64,000 nt of DNA from Chitinophagaceae bacterium (GTDB taxonomy: Bacteria; Bacteroidota; Bacteroidia; Chitinophagales; Chitinophagaceae), in contig CANCVE010000001.1 in assembly GCA_947381435.1 (NCBI GenBank), forward strand, positions 1-64,000, read 5' to 3'. Of the stretch, positions 54,190 through 62,685 are shown piece by piece. The notes under the pieces were generated by a model. It did not search any database and had not been told where the DNA came from. It saw only the letters and a list, made by a program, of their open reading frames with translations. The translations under genes were made by a program, and so were the position numbers. Each line of letters opens with the position of its first letter. The first letter of the stretch is position 1.

Positions 54190-55458
54190 TTAATGGTCGT
54201 TCAATGGTAAACCTTGTTCTTGCCATTGCTTCCAGTTGATGTATTCTGGCGCCACACGATGTTCTTCCATCGTAATACACTGATCTACAGGGCAAACAAG
54301 CTTGCAAAGGTTGCAACCCACACAATCATCTTCCTTGATGGTGTACGTATTGTAAGGTTTGCCATAGTCGAGGTTGATTGCCTGATGCGAAGTATCCTCG
54401 CAAGCAATATAACACAAGCCGCAATGGATACATTTATCCTGATTGATCTTGGCAGTGATGTGATAATTGATGTCCAAATCTTCCCAATGCGTGATTTTAT
54501 CAACCGATTTACCGATGAAATCTTCTATTTTGGCATAACCCTTTTCATCCATCCAGTTATTTAAGCCTTCGCACATATCTTCTACAATACGGAAACCATG
54601 TTTCATGGCAGCGGTACAAACTTGAACCGTACTTGCACCTAACAACATAAATTCAACCGCATCTTTCCATGTACTCACACCGCCGATACCAGAAACCGGC
54701 ACTTTTGAAGTAGTTTCATTCTGAGAAATAGTAGTTAGGAACTTTAAGGCAATCGGTTTAACCGCAGGGCCGCAATAACCACCAAAAACAGACTTTCCAG
54801 CCACGTAAGGATTAGGAACTAATGTATCTAAATCGATACCTGTTACTGATTGAATGGTATTTATTAAAGACAATGCATTGGTGCCTGCTTCAACAACCGC
54901 CTTACCGGTAGGAACAACAGAATGTACGTTGGGCGTAAGCTTTGTGATGACAGGAATAGTGGCTTTTTCCATCACCCACTCAACCACCATGCGTGCAATT
55001 TCTGGATCCTGACCAACAGCAGCCCCCATTCCACGTTCAGTCATACCATGTGGACAGCCAAAATTTAGTTCGAAACCCATAGCGCCAGCATCTTCACACT
55101 TTTTAATGAGTTCATGCCATGATTCACGATTATTGTCGGCCATCAAGGAAACAATCATTGCCCTATCGGGGAATAACTTAACGCACTCAGTAATTTCCTT
55201 TAGGTTAATAGCTAAAGGACGATCGCTGATAAGCTCAATATTATTGAAACCCATAACCCTGCTGCCACCATAATCTACAGCGGAGTAACGAGAGGATACA
55301 TTCTTTACCTGACTACCCAATGTTTTCCACACAACACCGCCCCAGCCAGCTTCGAAAGCACGGAGTACATTGATTTTTTTATCAGTTGGAGGCGCACTTG
55401 CCAACCAAAAGGGATTTGGAGACTTAATGCCGAGGAAATTTGATGATATATCTGCCAT
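54190..55458 (-). CDS. preA: Dihydropyrimidine dehydrogenase (NAD-dependent), subunit PreA
   Basis: A 422-aa subunit that reduces uracil or thymine to the 5,6-dihydro form. The FMN TIM barrel (about 1-320) opens with NPFWLASAPPTDKKI. The active-site block is LNFGC135PHGMTERGMG, with Cys135 as the expected catalytic acid and Asn132 binding the pyrimidine ring. NTIQSVTGIDLDTL and SGIGGVSTWKDAVEFMLLGA bind substrate and FMN phosphate. The C-terminus has two 4Fe-4S motifs, CIHCGLCYIAC (about 344-354) and CVGCNLCKLVC (about 380-390). Electrons come from PreT, encoded 93 bp upstream. The length matches E. coli PreA. Confidence 0.95.
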   Translation of the reverse strand: MADISSNFLGIKSPNPFWLASAPPTDKKINVLRAFEAGWGGVVWKTLGSQVKNVSSRYSAVDYGGSRVMGFNNIELISDRPLAINLKEITECVKLFPDRAMIVSLMADNNRESWHELIKKCEDAGAMGFELNFGCPHGMTERGMGAAVGQDPEIARMVVEWVMEKATIPVITKLTPNVHSVVPTGKAVVEAGTNALSLINTIQSVTGIDLDTLVPNPYVAGKSVFGGYCGPAVKPIALKFLTTISQNETTSKVPVSGIGGVSTWKDAVEFMLLGASTVQVCTAAMKHGFRIVEDMCEGLNNWMDEKGYAKIEDFIGKSVDKITHWEDLDINYHITAKINQDKCIHCGLCYIACEDTSHQAINLDYGKPYNTYTIKEDDCVGCNLCKLVCPVDQCITMEEHRVAPEYINWKQWQEQGLPLNDH

Positions 55459-55551
55459 TTTATTTAGTTATGAGTTATGAAATATGAATTGTGAGTTACA
55501 ATAACTTAATGTTCTTTGTGCAATTCTTTGTGTGCTTTGTGGTTAAGCGAT

Positions 55552-56886
55552 TTAAAACAAAAAATTTAAAATAGAAGCTGCTCCATCTTTACCTGCTTGT
55601 ACAGCATCAACTACTTCCCTGCCGCCGTTTACACAATCGCCACCGGCAAAAACACCGTTGATACTGGTTACAGATTTATCTTCTACAGATACTTTACCGC
55701 TTTTGTGGTTTAGGCTACTTCCATTCACCAAAGTTTCAAAAGGCATCTGACCTGCAGCTTTAATAACCATATCAACCTCTAAAGTGAAAGTTTCGTCGGT
55801 TTCTATTGGGCTTCTTCTGCCACTTGCATCAGGTTCTCCCAGTTTCATTTTAGTACAAACCAAATGGGTTGCCTTTCCATCAGTACCAAGCACTTCTTTA
55901 GGCGCAGCCAACCAACTAATTTTACAACCATCAAGCATGGCAATGTCTAATTCTACCTGAGTGCAAGGCATTTCCTCCTGCGTTCTTCTGTAAACGATGG
56001 TAACTTCTTTTGCACCTAGTCTTTTTGCTTGTGTGGCAGCATCAATTGCCGTCATACCCAAACCAATAACCGCCACTTTATCACCCACAGGAACTGAAGA
56101 GAATCCTTTAGACCTCAATTCATAAATAAAACTGATGGCATCAACTACACCGGCTAAGTTTTCGCCAGGAACACTTAATTGTCTTGCCAAACCAACACCA
56201 AACGCCAAATAAACAGCATCATATTGCGCTTGCAATTCTGCAATCGTGATGTCTGTCCCCAATGCCATGTTGTATTTAATATCTATTCCACCTATAGAAA
56301 GAATATAGTTTACTTCATCTTCACAAAACTCTGGCGTTACTTTATAAGCCGCAATGCCGTAAGTCATCAAGCCACCAGCTTTGCTTTCTTTTTCGTAGAT
56401 TGTTACATCAACGCCTTCCTTACTGAGGTTAAATGCGCAACTTAATCCAGAAGGACCAGCCCCAACGATTGCAACCTTTTTACCTGTAGAGGGTTTGCGA
56501 GTAAACAGTTGCCAATTGCCCGCAATAGCTTTTTCCGTTGAGTAACGTTGCAACTGCGCAATAGGAATTGGCGCTTCGTCCAATAAATTATACACACAAC
56601 TACCTTCACAAAGCTTTTCTACAGGGCAAACTTTACTACAACCCGCACCTAAAATGTTGGAACTAAAGATGGTATGAGCAGAGCCCTTAATATTGGCAGT
56701 AGTAATCTGTTTAATAAACTTAGGCACATCAATACTTGTAGGGCAACTCTTGGTGCAAGGGGCATCATAGCAAAATAGGCATCGGTTGGCATCCACCAAA
56801 GCCGCATTTACATTGGTATATGGGGGATGAATATCACTGAAATTTACTTTGTACTCAGCTTCTGTTAGTCTATTATTTGAAATCAT
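55552..56886 (-). CDS. preT: Dihydropyrimidine dehydrogenase, NAD(P)H-oxidising subunit PreT
   Basis: A 444-aa flavoprotein related to the small subunit of glutamate synthase. The N-terminal helical domain carries Fe-S ligands (CLFCYDAPCTKSCPTSIDVP, then GAGCSKVCPVEKLCEGSC). FAD is bound by VAIVGAGPSGLSCAFNL and NAD(P)H by VAVIGLGMTAIDAATQA (about residues 250-270). The C-terminal FAD block is GVFAGGDCVNGGREVVDAVQ. It passes electrons to PreA. Its start is preceded by the AATTTAAAATA leader shared with three other genes of the cluster. It differs from GltD by context and length. Confidence 0.93.
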   Translation of the reverse strand: MISNNRLTEAEYKVNFSDIHPPYTNVNAALVDANRCLFCYDAPCTKSCPTSIDVPKFIKQITTANIKGSAHTIFSSNILGAGCSKVCPVEKLCEGSCVYNLLDEAPIPIAQLQRYSTEKAIAGNWQLFTRKPSTGKKVAIVGAGPSGLSCAFNLSKEGVDVTIYEKESKAGGLMTYGIAAYKVTPEFCEDEVNYILSIGGIDIKYNMALGTDITIAELQAQYDAVYLAFGVGLARQLSVPGENLAGVVDAISFIYELRSKGFSSVPVGDKVAVIGLGMTAIDAATQAKRLGAKEVTIVYRRTQEEMPCTQVELDIAMLDGCKISWLAAPKEVLGTDGKATHLVCTKMKLGEPDASGRRSPIETDETFTLEVDMVIKAAGQMPFETLVNGSSLNHKSGKVSVEDKSVTSINGVFAGGDCVNGGREVVDAVQAGKDGAASILNFLF

Positions 56887-57003
56887 CTATTTCTTATTTT
56901 AAATTTTGTATATTAAATTCTTAATTAAAGACCGCCTTCAAATTATTTTAGATTTCCATATTCTAAATTTAAAAATTTAAAACATAAAATTCAAAATAAC
57001 ACA

Positions 57004-57864
57004 CTAAGGTTTTACTATCTCACCATAAGTTTCTGGGCGTCTATCCCTATAAAATTGCCATTTGCTGCGAACTTCATCAATCATATCCAAATCAAATTCT
57101 GCAATCAACAATTCATCCTTGTCTTCACTTGCTTGCGCAAAGATTTGTCCACGTGGATTAACAAAATAGGATGTTCCATAAAACTTACCCAAGTTCCAAG
57201 GTTTCTCTTCTCCCACACGATTAATGCAACCCATGAAATACCCATTTGCAACTGCATGTGCGGGCTGCTCTAGCTTCCATAAATATTGCGATTGACCAAC
57301 AGTTGTGGCAGATGGGTTGTAAACTATTTCAGCACCATTCAGTCCTAAACATCTTGCCCCATCAGGAAAGTGGCGATCATAACATATATAAACACCCACT
57401 TTAGCATACTTTGTTTGAAAAACGGGGTAGCCCAAATTGCCTGGCTTAAAGAAGAACTTCTCCCAGAAACCACCCGTATGTGGGATATGGTTCTTTCGAT
57501 ATTTACCCAAATAAGTTCCATCGGCATCAATAACCGCCGCAGTATTATAGAGTACGCCAGATTGTTCTTTTTCGTAGATGGGAACGATGAGTACCATACT
57601 ATATTTCTTGGCATAAACCGCCAAACGCTCGGTTGTTGGACCAGGAACTGCTTCGGCAGAAGCATACCATTTCGCATCTTGACCGGGACAGAAGTAAGGT
57701 GTGTTGAATATCTCTTGCAAGCACAATATCTGCACCCCTTTTTGTCCGGCCTCTTCTATCAATGGGATATGTTTCAGGTACATCGCTTCCACAATTTCCG
57801 CAATTGTTCCCTCTCCTTCCGTGATTGGCAAACTCATTTGTATCAAGCCAGACTTTACTATCAT
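57004..57864 (-). CDS. Nitrilase-superfamily hydrolase, likely beta-ureidopropionase
   Basis: A 286-aa carbon-nitrogen hydrolase with the intact catalytic triad E51 (LCLQEIFNTPYF), K124 (GKYRKNHIPH) and C161 (VYICYDRHFPDGAR). The sequence is close in style to N-carbamoyl-beta-alanine amidohydrolases: HIPHTGGFWEKFFFKPGNLG, the NRVGEEKPWN segment and EFDLDMIDEVRSKWQFYRDRRPETY in the C-terminal half. It would convert N-carbamoyl-beta-alanine to beta-alanine, CO2 and NH3. Between it and the upstream dihydropyrimidinase gene lies the 21-bp tandem array. The AATTTAAAATG leader abuts its start. The M20 gene at the end of the cluster may do the same step. Confidence 0.9.
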   Translation of the reverse strand: MIVKSGLIQMSLPITEGEGTIAEIVEAMYLKHIPLIEEAGQKGVQILCLQEIFNTPYFCPGQDAKWYASAEAVPGPTTERLAVYAKKYSMVLIVPIYEKEQSGVLYNTAAVIDADGTYLGKYRKNHIPHTGGFWEKFFFKPGNLGYPVFQTKYAKVGVYICYDRHFPDGARCLGLNGAEIVYNPSATTVGQSQYLWKLEQPAHAVANGYFMGCINRVGEEKPWNLGKFYGTSYFVNPRGQIFAQASEDKDELLIAEFDLDMIDEVRSKWQFYRDRRPETYGEIVKP

Positions 57865-57911
57865 TTTAAATTTTGTATTTTAAATGTTGAATTAATAACC
57901 CTTATTCTCAA

Positions 57912-58137
57912 AATCCAAGGCCTTTTATTGTCAATCCAAGGTCGTTTATTTCCAATCCAAGACCTTTTATTCCCAATCCAAGGTCGTTTATTCTCAATCC
58001 AAGGTCGTTTATTCCCAATCCAAGGTCGTTTATTCCCAATCCAAGGTCGTTTATTCTCAATCCAAGGTCGTTTATTCCTAATCCAAGGTCGTTTATTCTC
58101 AATCCAAGGTCGTTTATTCTCAATCCAAGACCTTGGA
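57912..58137. repeat. 21-bp tandem array C (10.7 units, AATCCAAGGTCGTTTATTC type)
   Basis: Units start every 21 bases from 57912 to 58122. They are very similar, mainly differing in TTCCC or TTCTC at the end; the last unit ends in CCAAGACCTTGG, a 12-bp palindrome. The minus strand reads as heptads INDLGLR and the plus strand as FPIQGRL, with all frames open. It sits inside the pyrimidine gene cluster, between dihydropyrimidinase and the nitrilase-type gene, so it is transcribed if these form one operon. Confidence 0.92.
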
Positions 58138-58146
58138 TACGATGAA

Positions 58147-59529
58147 TTATGCCTTAGAATTAGGTCCCTTTCTCTTTACAAACTGACCGTACCCCTTATC
58201 CACCAAGCATTTATTATCATCGATAGCAACTGTCCCACGTAATAAAACAGACTTCACCTTACCTGTCAATTCCCAACCTTCATAGCCACTATAATCTACA
58301 TTCATGTGGTGTTTGGAAGCCGAAAGGGTATGCTTTTCGTTAGGATCAAACAACACAATATCCGCATCGCTGCCCACGGCTATCGTTCCTTTTCTAGGGA
58401 ACATACCAAATATTTTGGCGGCATTGGTACTAGCCACTTCCACATATTTATTCAAAGAAATTTTGCCTTTGTTTACGCCTTCACTAAACAATAATTCCAT
58501 CCTATTTTCTATTGCAGGATGTCCGTTGGGGATTTTAGAAAAGTCATCTTTACCCATCAACTTTTGTTCCCACATAAACGGACAATGGTCTGTTGCCACC
58601 ACATTTACCAATCCTTGATTGATGCCCGCCCAAAGCGTAGTCTGGTCTTTTTTCTCTCTTAACGGAGGACTCATCACCCACTTGGCACCTTCAAAATCAT
58701 TCTCGTACAGTGAAGCGTCCAACACCAAATATTGAATACAAGTTTCTACAAAAAGATGCTGATTTCTTCTGGTTGCATTACGAACGGCATTCAATGCCCC
58801 CTCGCAAGTTAGGTGCACAATATATCCGGGGCAACCTGTGTAATGAATCATATCCGCAAAGCGAGAAGAAGCTTCTGCTTCGGTAATTTCTGGTTGAGAT
58901 AAATAATGATATAAGGGTGCCGTTTTGCCTTCCGATTTATGTTTTGCAACCAGAAAGTCAATCATATCGCCATTGGTAGCATGAACGGTAACCATGCCTC
59001 CTTGCTTTTTTACCTCTTGCATCAGACCCACCATCTGCCTGTCATCAATCATCAAAGCACCCTTATAAGCCATAAATGTTTTGAAAGAAGTGATGCCCTC
59101 TTCCTCAATAAAATGCTTTATTTCTTTCTTTGTATCCTCGTTAAAATCAGTAACTGCTATATGAAAGCTGTAGTCGCCCACAGCAGTTCCTTTGGCACGG
59201 CTATTCCAATCGTCCAACGCATGTTGCAAACTTTTTCCTTGTGTTTGCAATACGAAATCTATAATCGTTGTGGTGCCGCCATATAGAGCCGCACGTGTTC
59301 CAGTTTCATAATCATCGCTAGAAAAAGTACCCATGAAAGGCATGGCCAAATGAACGTGCGGATCAATACCACCCGGCATAACCAACAAACCCGCCGCATC
59401 AATTACGGTAGAGGCATTAACATTTAGGTTCTTGCCAATAGCGGAGATGGTTTCTCCTTCGATGAATACATCAGCGACGTAATCATCGGTGGCCGTAATT
59501 ATTCTTCCATTTTTAATTAAAGTACTCAT
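58147..59529 (-). CDS. hydA: Dihydropyrimidinase (D-hydantoinase family)
   Basis: A 460-aa binuclear zinc amidohydrolase that opens dihydrouracil to N-carbamoyl-beta-alanine. Metal ligands: H58 and H60 (GGIDPHVHLAM), the carbamylated K150 in SFKTFMAYKG (the same number as in bacterial D-hydantoinases), later His residues in VTVHATNGD and YIVHLTCEGAL, and the Asp in VVATDHCPF. The C-terminus (WELTGKVKSVLLRGTVAIDD) is the usual beta-sandwich end. It is the second step after PreA/PreT. The gene follows an IR-containing spacer after the transporter gene. Confidence 0.95.
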   Translation of the reverse strand: MSTLIKNGRIITATDDYVADVFIEGETISAIGKNLNVNASTVIDAAGLLVMPGGIDPHVHLAMPFMGTFSSDDYETGTRAALYGGTTTIIDFVLQTQGKSLQHALDDWNSRAKGTAVGDYSFHIAVTDFNEDTKKEIKHFIEEEGITSFKTFMAYKGALMIDDRQMVGLMQEVKKQGGMVTVHATNGDMIDFLVAKHKSEGKTAPLYHYLSQPEITEAEASSRFADMIHYTGCPGYIVHLTCEGALNAVRNATRRNQHLFVETCIQYLVLDASLYENDFEGAKWVMSPPLREKKDQTTLWAGINQGLVNVVATDHCPFMWEQKLMGKDDFSKIPNGHPAIENRMELLFSEGVNKGKISLNKYVEVASTNAAKIFGMFPRKGTIAVGSDADIVLFDPNEKHTLSASKHHMNVDYSGYEGWELTGKVKSVLLRGTVAIDDNKCLVDKGYGQFVKRKGPNSKA

Positions 59530-59541
59530 ATAATATGTTTT

Positions 59542-59679
59542 ACCACAAAGGACACAAAGATTTTCACAAAGAGCACAAAGATTTTATTTAATTCTTTGTG
59601 AGTTGTACAATGCCTTTAAGTTATTTGTATTCTTTATCTTCCGTGTGTTCTTTGTGAAAATCTTTGTGTTCTTTGCGGT
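59542..59679. repeat. Inverted pair of ACCACAAAGGACACAAAG repeats
   Basis: Arm 59542-59577 (ACCACAAAGGACACAAAGAT then TTTCACAAAGAGCACA) is complementary to 59644-59679 with about three mismatches over 36 bp, enclosing 66 AT-rich bases. It fills the spacer between the transporter and dihydropyrimidinase genes and belongs to the family seen at 48.96-49.17 kb. Confidence 0.8.
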
Positions 59680-59683
59680 TAAA

Positions 59684-61117
59684 TTATTTTTTCTTAAACA
59701 ATAATATGTAAACCAATGCACTGATACCGAAACCCACAAACCACGCATAGCTATATAAACCATTTATCCATGCGGGAAAGAACGTGGCATCTACCACCTT
59801 GATAGTTGTTAGGAACCCTGGCACATTTGGAAATATGCCAGCAAACAATGCTATGATTGCACCACGGTTAATTCCTTTAGTAAAACTATAAATCCCAGTT
59901 GGATTATATAAATCAGCTAATAGTAATTCTTTTTTTCTGATAAAATAATAATCGGCAATCATAATCCCCCCAACTGGTCCAAGCAAACTAGAATATCCAA
60001 TCAACCAAGTAAAGATGAAGCCAGTAGGATCGGCAATTAACTTCCAAGGGAAGATACAAATACCAATAACGCCTGTGATATAACCACCCGTTCTAAAACT
60101 TATTTTAGAGGGGGCCAAATGTGCAAAATCATTAGCCGGACTAACTATATTGGCGGCAATATTTGTAGCCAAAGTAGATAAGGCAACCGCAATCATGGCA
60201 ACACTTACCAATATTTTACTATCAAACTTACCAGCAAGCACCAAAGGATCCCAGATGGTTGTTCCATAGATAATAGTGGTAGCAGAAGTAACCACCACCC
60301 CGATAAAACTAAACAAAGTCATGGCAGGAGGAAGACCAATAATCTGACCATTAATCTGCGCTTTCTGACTAACTGCATACCTAGTAAAATCTGGGATATT
60401 CAAGGAGAGCGTAGCCCAAAAGCCAACCATTCCCGTTAATGCAGGAAAGAAGAACTTAAAGAATCTCGCAGCATCAATAAACTTTGAAGGTTGCTGAAGG
60501 ATTGGTCCCAAGCCATGACCAGCAGTTATTGCCCAGAACAATAAAGCCAAAGCGGCAACTGGCAAAAAGAAAGCTTTAAACACCAATAGCTTCTTGATAC
60601 TTTCTACGCCAAGATAAACCACGTACATGTTTATAATCCAAAACAATATGAACGTAATTGCCGGTCCTGTTTGCAATCCCCACGATTCAGGAAATATCAT
60701 AGGTAAAGTAGCCAATGAAGGAATCCATAAACGAAACATTTGATACAATGCAAAGCCACCAATCCATGTCTGAATGCCAAACCAACCACAAGCAACAACA
60801 GCTCTTAGTAAAGCAGGTACATTGGCACCAACAGTTCCAAAACTTGCCCTAGCAAAAACTGGAAAAGGAATACCATACTTTGCACCGGCATGACCATTTA
60901 GAATCATTGGAATTAGTACCACGCTATTACCAATAAAGATGGTCAAGATACTTTCCCACCAATTCATGCCCCCTTCTATCAATGAACTCGCCAACATGTA
61001 AGTAGGTATACAAAGGCTCATACTTATCCAAAGAGCAGCATAATTCCAAGTATGCCAACTCCTTCTGTCATTTGCTATTGGGGCAAGATCTTCACTGTAT
61101 AGCGGAGAATCTATCAT
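59684..61117 (-). CDS. NCS1-family nucleobase transporter
   Basis: A 477-aa inner-membrane protein with about 12 transmembrane helices. NCS1 features: the N-terminal SPLYSEDLAPIANDRRSWHTWNYAAL in the first 30 residues, WISMSLCIPTYMLASSLIEGG in helix 1, FPVFARASFGTVGANVPALLR, FGIQTWIGGFALYQM, and SLNIPDFTRYAVSQKAQINGQ in the central loop. Family members import uracil, allantoin, cytosine or hydantoins with H+ or Na+. The context makes uracil or thymine most likely, with allantoin as an alternative because the M20 gene could also be an allantoate amidohydrolase. The AATTTAAAATA leader precedes its start. Confidence 0.9.
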   Translation of the reverse strand: MIDSPLYSEDLAPIANDRRSWHTWNYAALWISMSLCIPTYMLASSLIEGGMNWWESILTIFIGNSVVLIPMILNGHAGAKYGIPFPVFARASFGTVGANVPALLRAVVACGWFGIQTWIGGFALYQMFRLWIPSLATLPMIFPESWGLQTGPAITFILFWIINMYVVYLGVESIKKLLVFKAFFLPVAALALLFWAITAGHGLGPILQQPSKFIDAARFFKFFFPALTGMVGFWATLSLNIPDFTRYAVSQKAQINGQIIGLPPAMTLFSFIGVVVTSATTIIYGTTIWDPLVLAGKFDSKILVSVAMIAVALSTLATNIAANIVSPANDFAHLAPSKISFRTGGYITGVIGICIFPWKLIADPTGFIFTWLIGYSSLLGPVGGIMIADYYFIRKKELLLADLYNPTGIYSFTKGINRGAIIALFAGIFPNVPGFLTTIKVVDATFFPAWINGLYSYAWFVGFGISALVYILLFKKK

Positions 61118-61237
61118 GTATTTTAAATTTTGAATTATAAATTTAAAATTAATAAATGGGCTATGATTTGAAGCATAACTATTATTGTTTTACCGATTTC
61201 TGGGTTTTACTCATAACTCATCATTCATAACTCATAA

Positions 61238-62584
61238 CTAGATGACTGCCTCATCTGCAATCAATAATGCCTCGCTGATAATAGCCAAACCTTCATCTAT
61301 TTGTTCTTTAGTTACACACAAAGGAGGCGCAATAAATATATAACCCCAACGCACAAAAGTGTACATTCCTAGTTCTTTTATTTTTGCAGCTACTTTGTTC
61401 ATCACCACCATTTCTGCTGGTTTTGCATTAAAAGGAGCCATTGGTTCTTTGGTAGTTCTGTTTTTTACTATTTCCAAACAACCCAATAAACCAGTGTTTC
61501 TCCAATCGCCAATGCTTGGATGTTTTGCTTTTAATAGTTCAATTTGTCCGTTAAGGTATTCGCTCATCGCAACAGTATTTTCTATCAGATTGTCATCTTC
61601 ATAGATTTTCAACGTTTCTAAGGCAGCCGCACAACAAACTGGATGAGCAGAATAGGTTAAACCCAAAGGCAACATTGCATCATCGTATTTAGCAGCAATT
61701 TTATCGCTCACCATTAAGCAACCAAAAGGTAAATAACCGCATGTAAGTCCTTTAGCCATTGCAATCATATCCGGAATGATACCATGATTCTCAAAGCCAA
61801 ACCATTTACCTGTTCTACCAAAACCACTCATCACTTCATCCATAATCATTAGGATACCATGCTTATCGCAAATGGCTCTCAATGCTTTTAGATATCCTTT
61901 TGGATAATGCAAACAACCAGAAGTTCCAGACTCTCCCTCTAATATTACGGCTGCGATATTTCCAGGTCCTTCATACTCTAACAATCTTTCAAAAGAGGCA
62001 ACAGCTTCTTTCAATAAATTTTCTTCTCCATAATCCCAACGATATAGATATGGCAAATCGAAATGAACGAAATTGGGTGATTGTTGAGAGTCAACCGGAA
62101 GCTTTCTTGGGTCACCACTTGCGGTCATTGCCCCATTGGTAGAGCCATGATACGCTTGATAGCGGCTTAGTATTTTATGTTTGCCCGTGTATAAACGAGC
62201 TAGTTTAATAGCGTTTTCAATAGAAGTAGCCCCACAAAGTGTGAAGAATGCTTTGTTTAAATCGCCCGGACAAATCTTCGCCAACTTCTTGCCTAAATCA
62301 CCACGCACTTTGGTCACACAACTTGGGGTTACATAACTAACTTGTTGCATCTGAGCAGCGACTGCTTCGGTTATACGTTGATCGCCATGGCCAATATTTA
62401 CATTCATCAAGCCGCTTGAAAAATCTATATAACGCTTATCATCATAATCGTATAAATAAACCCCTTCTGCATATTTAACAGCAATAGGATTGGTTCCTTT
62501 TTGTTTGCTCCAAGAAAAGAGCGTATAATTCTGACTATCTTCTATTATCTCCTGTGTTTCTGACAATACATCCGACTTAACCAT
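61238..62584 (-). CDS. Class-III aminotransferase, likely beta-alanine transaminase
   Basis: A 448-aa PLP enzyme of fold type I, subgroup II. K278 in MIAMAKGLTCGYLPFG is the expected Schiff-base lysine; D249 in LMIMDEVMSGFGRTGKW contacts the pyridine N; YHGST (about 145-149) and LCGATSIENAIKLAR (about 116-130) bind phosphate. Family members transaminate omega-amino groups (beta-alanine, GABA, 3-aminoisobutyrate). In this cluster the natural role is beta-alanine to malonate semialdehyde, feeding the next enzyme. It has the AATTTAAAATA leader. Confidence 0.88.
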   Translation of the reverse strand: MVKSDVLSETQEIIEDSQNYTLFSWSKQKGTNPIAVKYAEGVYLYDYDDKRYIDFSSGLMNVNIGHGDQRITEAVAAQMQQVSYVTPSCVTKVRGDLGKKLAKICPGDLNKAFFTLCGATSIENAIKLARLYTGKHKILSRYQAYHGSTNGAMTASGDPRKLPVDSQQSPNFVHFDLPYLYRWDYGEENLLKEAVASFERLLEYEGPGNIAAVILEGESGTSGCLHYPKGYLKALRAICDKHGILMIMDEVMSGFGRTGKWFGFENHGIIPDMIAMAKGLTCGYLPFGCLMVSDKIAAKYDDAMLPLGLTYSAHPVCCAAALETLKIYEDDNLIENTVAMSEYLNGQIELLKAKHPSIGDWRNTGLLGCLEIVKNRTTKEPMAPFNAKPAEMVVMNKVAAKIKELGMYTFVRWGYIFIAPPLCVTKEQIDEGLAIISEALLIADEAVI

Positions 62585-62685
62585 TTTATATTATTTTAAA
62601 TTTTGAATTATAAATTTTAAATTGATATGCTGAACTTTTAAGTTTTAATAATTCAAAATATAAAACTTAAAATTAAAAACAATTA

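Noticed and set aside
57370-58242. 290-aa plus-strand ORF across the array near 58 kb
   Set aside because: It runs antisense through the nitrilase-type gene and the end of dihydropyrimidinase, both of which have intact catalytic motifs; the middle is the 21-bp repeat.
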